The notes under the pieces are model-generated. The model did no database searches and had not been told where the DNA came from. It saw only the letters and a list, made by a program, of their open reading frames with translations. A stretch of DNA of 6,860 nucleotides from Gemmatimonadota bacterium (lineage in GTDB: Bacteria; Gemmatimonadota; Gemmatimonadetes; Gemmatimonadales; Gemmatimonadaceae), in the NCBI GenBank assembly GCA_947475795.1, contig CANJOX010000170.1, positions 1 to 6,860 on the forward strand, in the 5' to 3' direction. A program made the position numbers and the translations under genes. This document shows, in pieces, positions 6,779 through 6,860 of this stretch (positions are counted from its first letter, which is position 1; each line of letters starts with the position of its first letter).

Positions 6779-6860
6779 TGCGCCGACACCGTACGGCCGA
6801 CCCCGCTTTCCCTACCGCTCGTACATCAAAACCGGGGCCACCCGCACCCCCCAGTCCCCC
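6779..6860. other. Right-edge intergenic sequence with no recognised gene
   Basis: Eighty-two GC-rich bases beyond the operator contain C-rich runs and no supportable ORF, RNA gene or terminator hairpin. Whether a neighbouring gene starts just outside, and shares the operator, cannot be seen. Confidence 0.4.

Overview
The window is GC-rich, gene-dense chromosomal DNA from a Gram-negative-type bacterium. It carries an RND efflux system with a lipoprotein adaptor, an exported beta-propeller protein of about 1,100 residues, and a type II NADH dehydrogenase. The combination of high GC, few clear Shine-Dalgarno sequences and a giant Asp-box/VPS10-like exported protein points to Gemmatimonadota, or less likely Acidobacteriota. 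That placement is inferred from family and composition, not from a marker gene.

Layout. Positions 1-1801 (minus strand) hold a two-gene efflux operon read right to left: a periplasmic adaptor lipoprotein (593-1801), then an RND permease that begins with GTG at 583 and runs off the left edge. A divergent intergenic region (1802-2019) separates it from the plus-strand gene 2020-5316. That gene encodes a secreted protein with ten Asp-box (BNR) repeats, a probable FlgD-like Ig segment and a helical C-terminus. It converges on the minus-strand NADH:quinone oxidoreductase gene (5323-6702), with only 6 bases between the two stop codons. A perfect 11-bp inverted repeat lies at this junction. Upstream of the dehydrogenase gene is a near-perfect 20-bp palindrome with the exact form of a Rex (NADH/NAD+ sensor) operator.

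How the parts work together. The adaptor and permease would form the inner-membrane and periplasmic parts of a tripartite efflux pump; no outer-membrane channel gene is visible here. The Asp-box protein is divergent from the pump and has no demonstrable functional link to it. The dehydrogenase feeds electrons from NADH to the quinone pool without pumping protons. The operator suggests its expression follows the NADH/NAD+ ratio, a loop known in Bacillus subtilis.

I see no mobile elements, CRISPR arrays, tRNA or rRNA genes, and no clearly new multi-gene system. The most informative observations are the Rex-type operator in front of the dehydrogenase gene and the uncharacterised multi-Asp-box protein.
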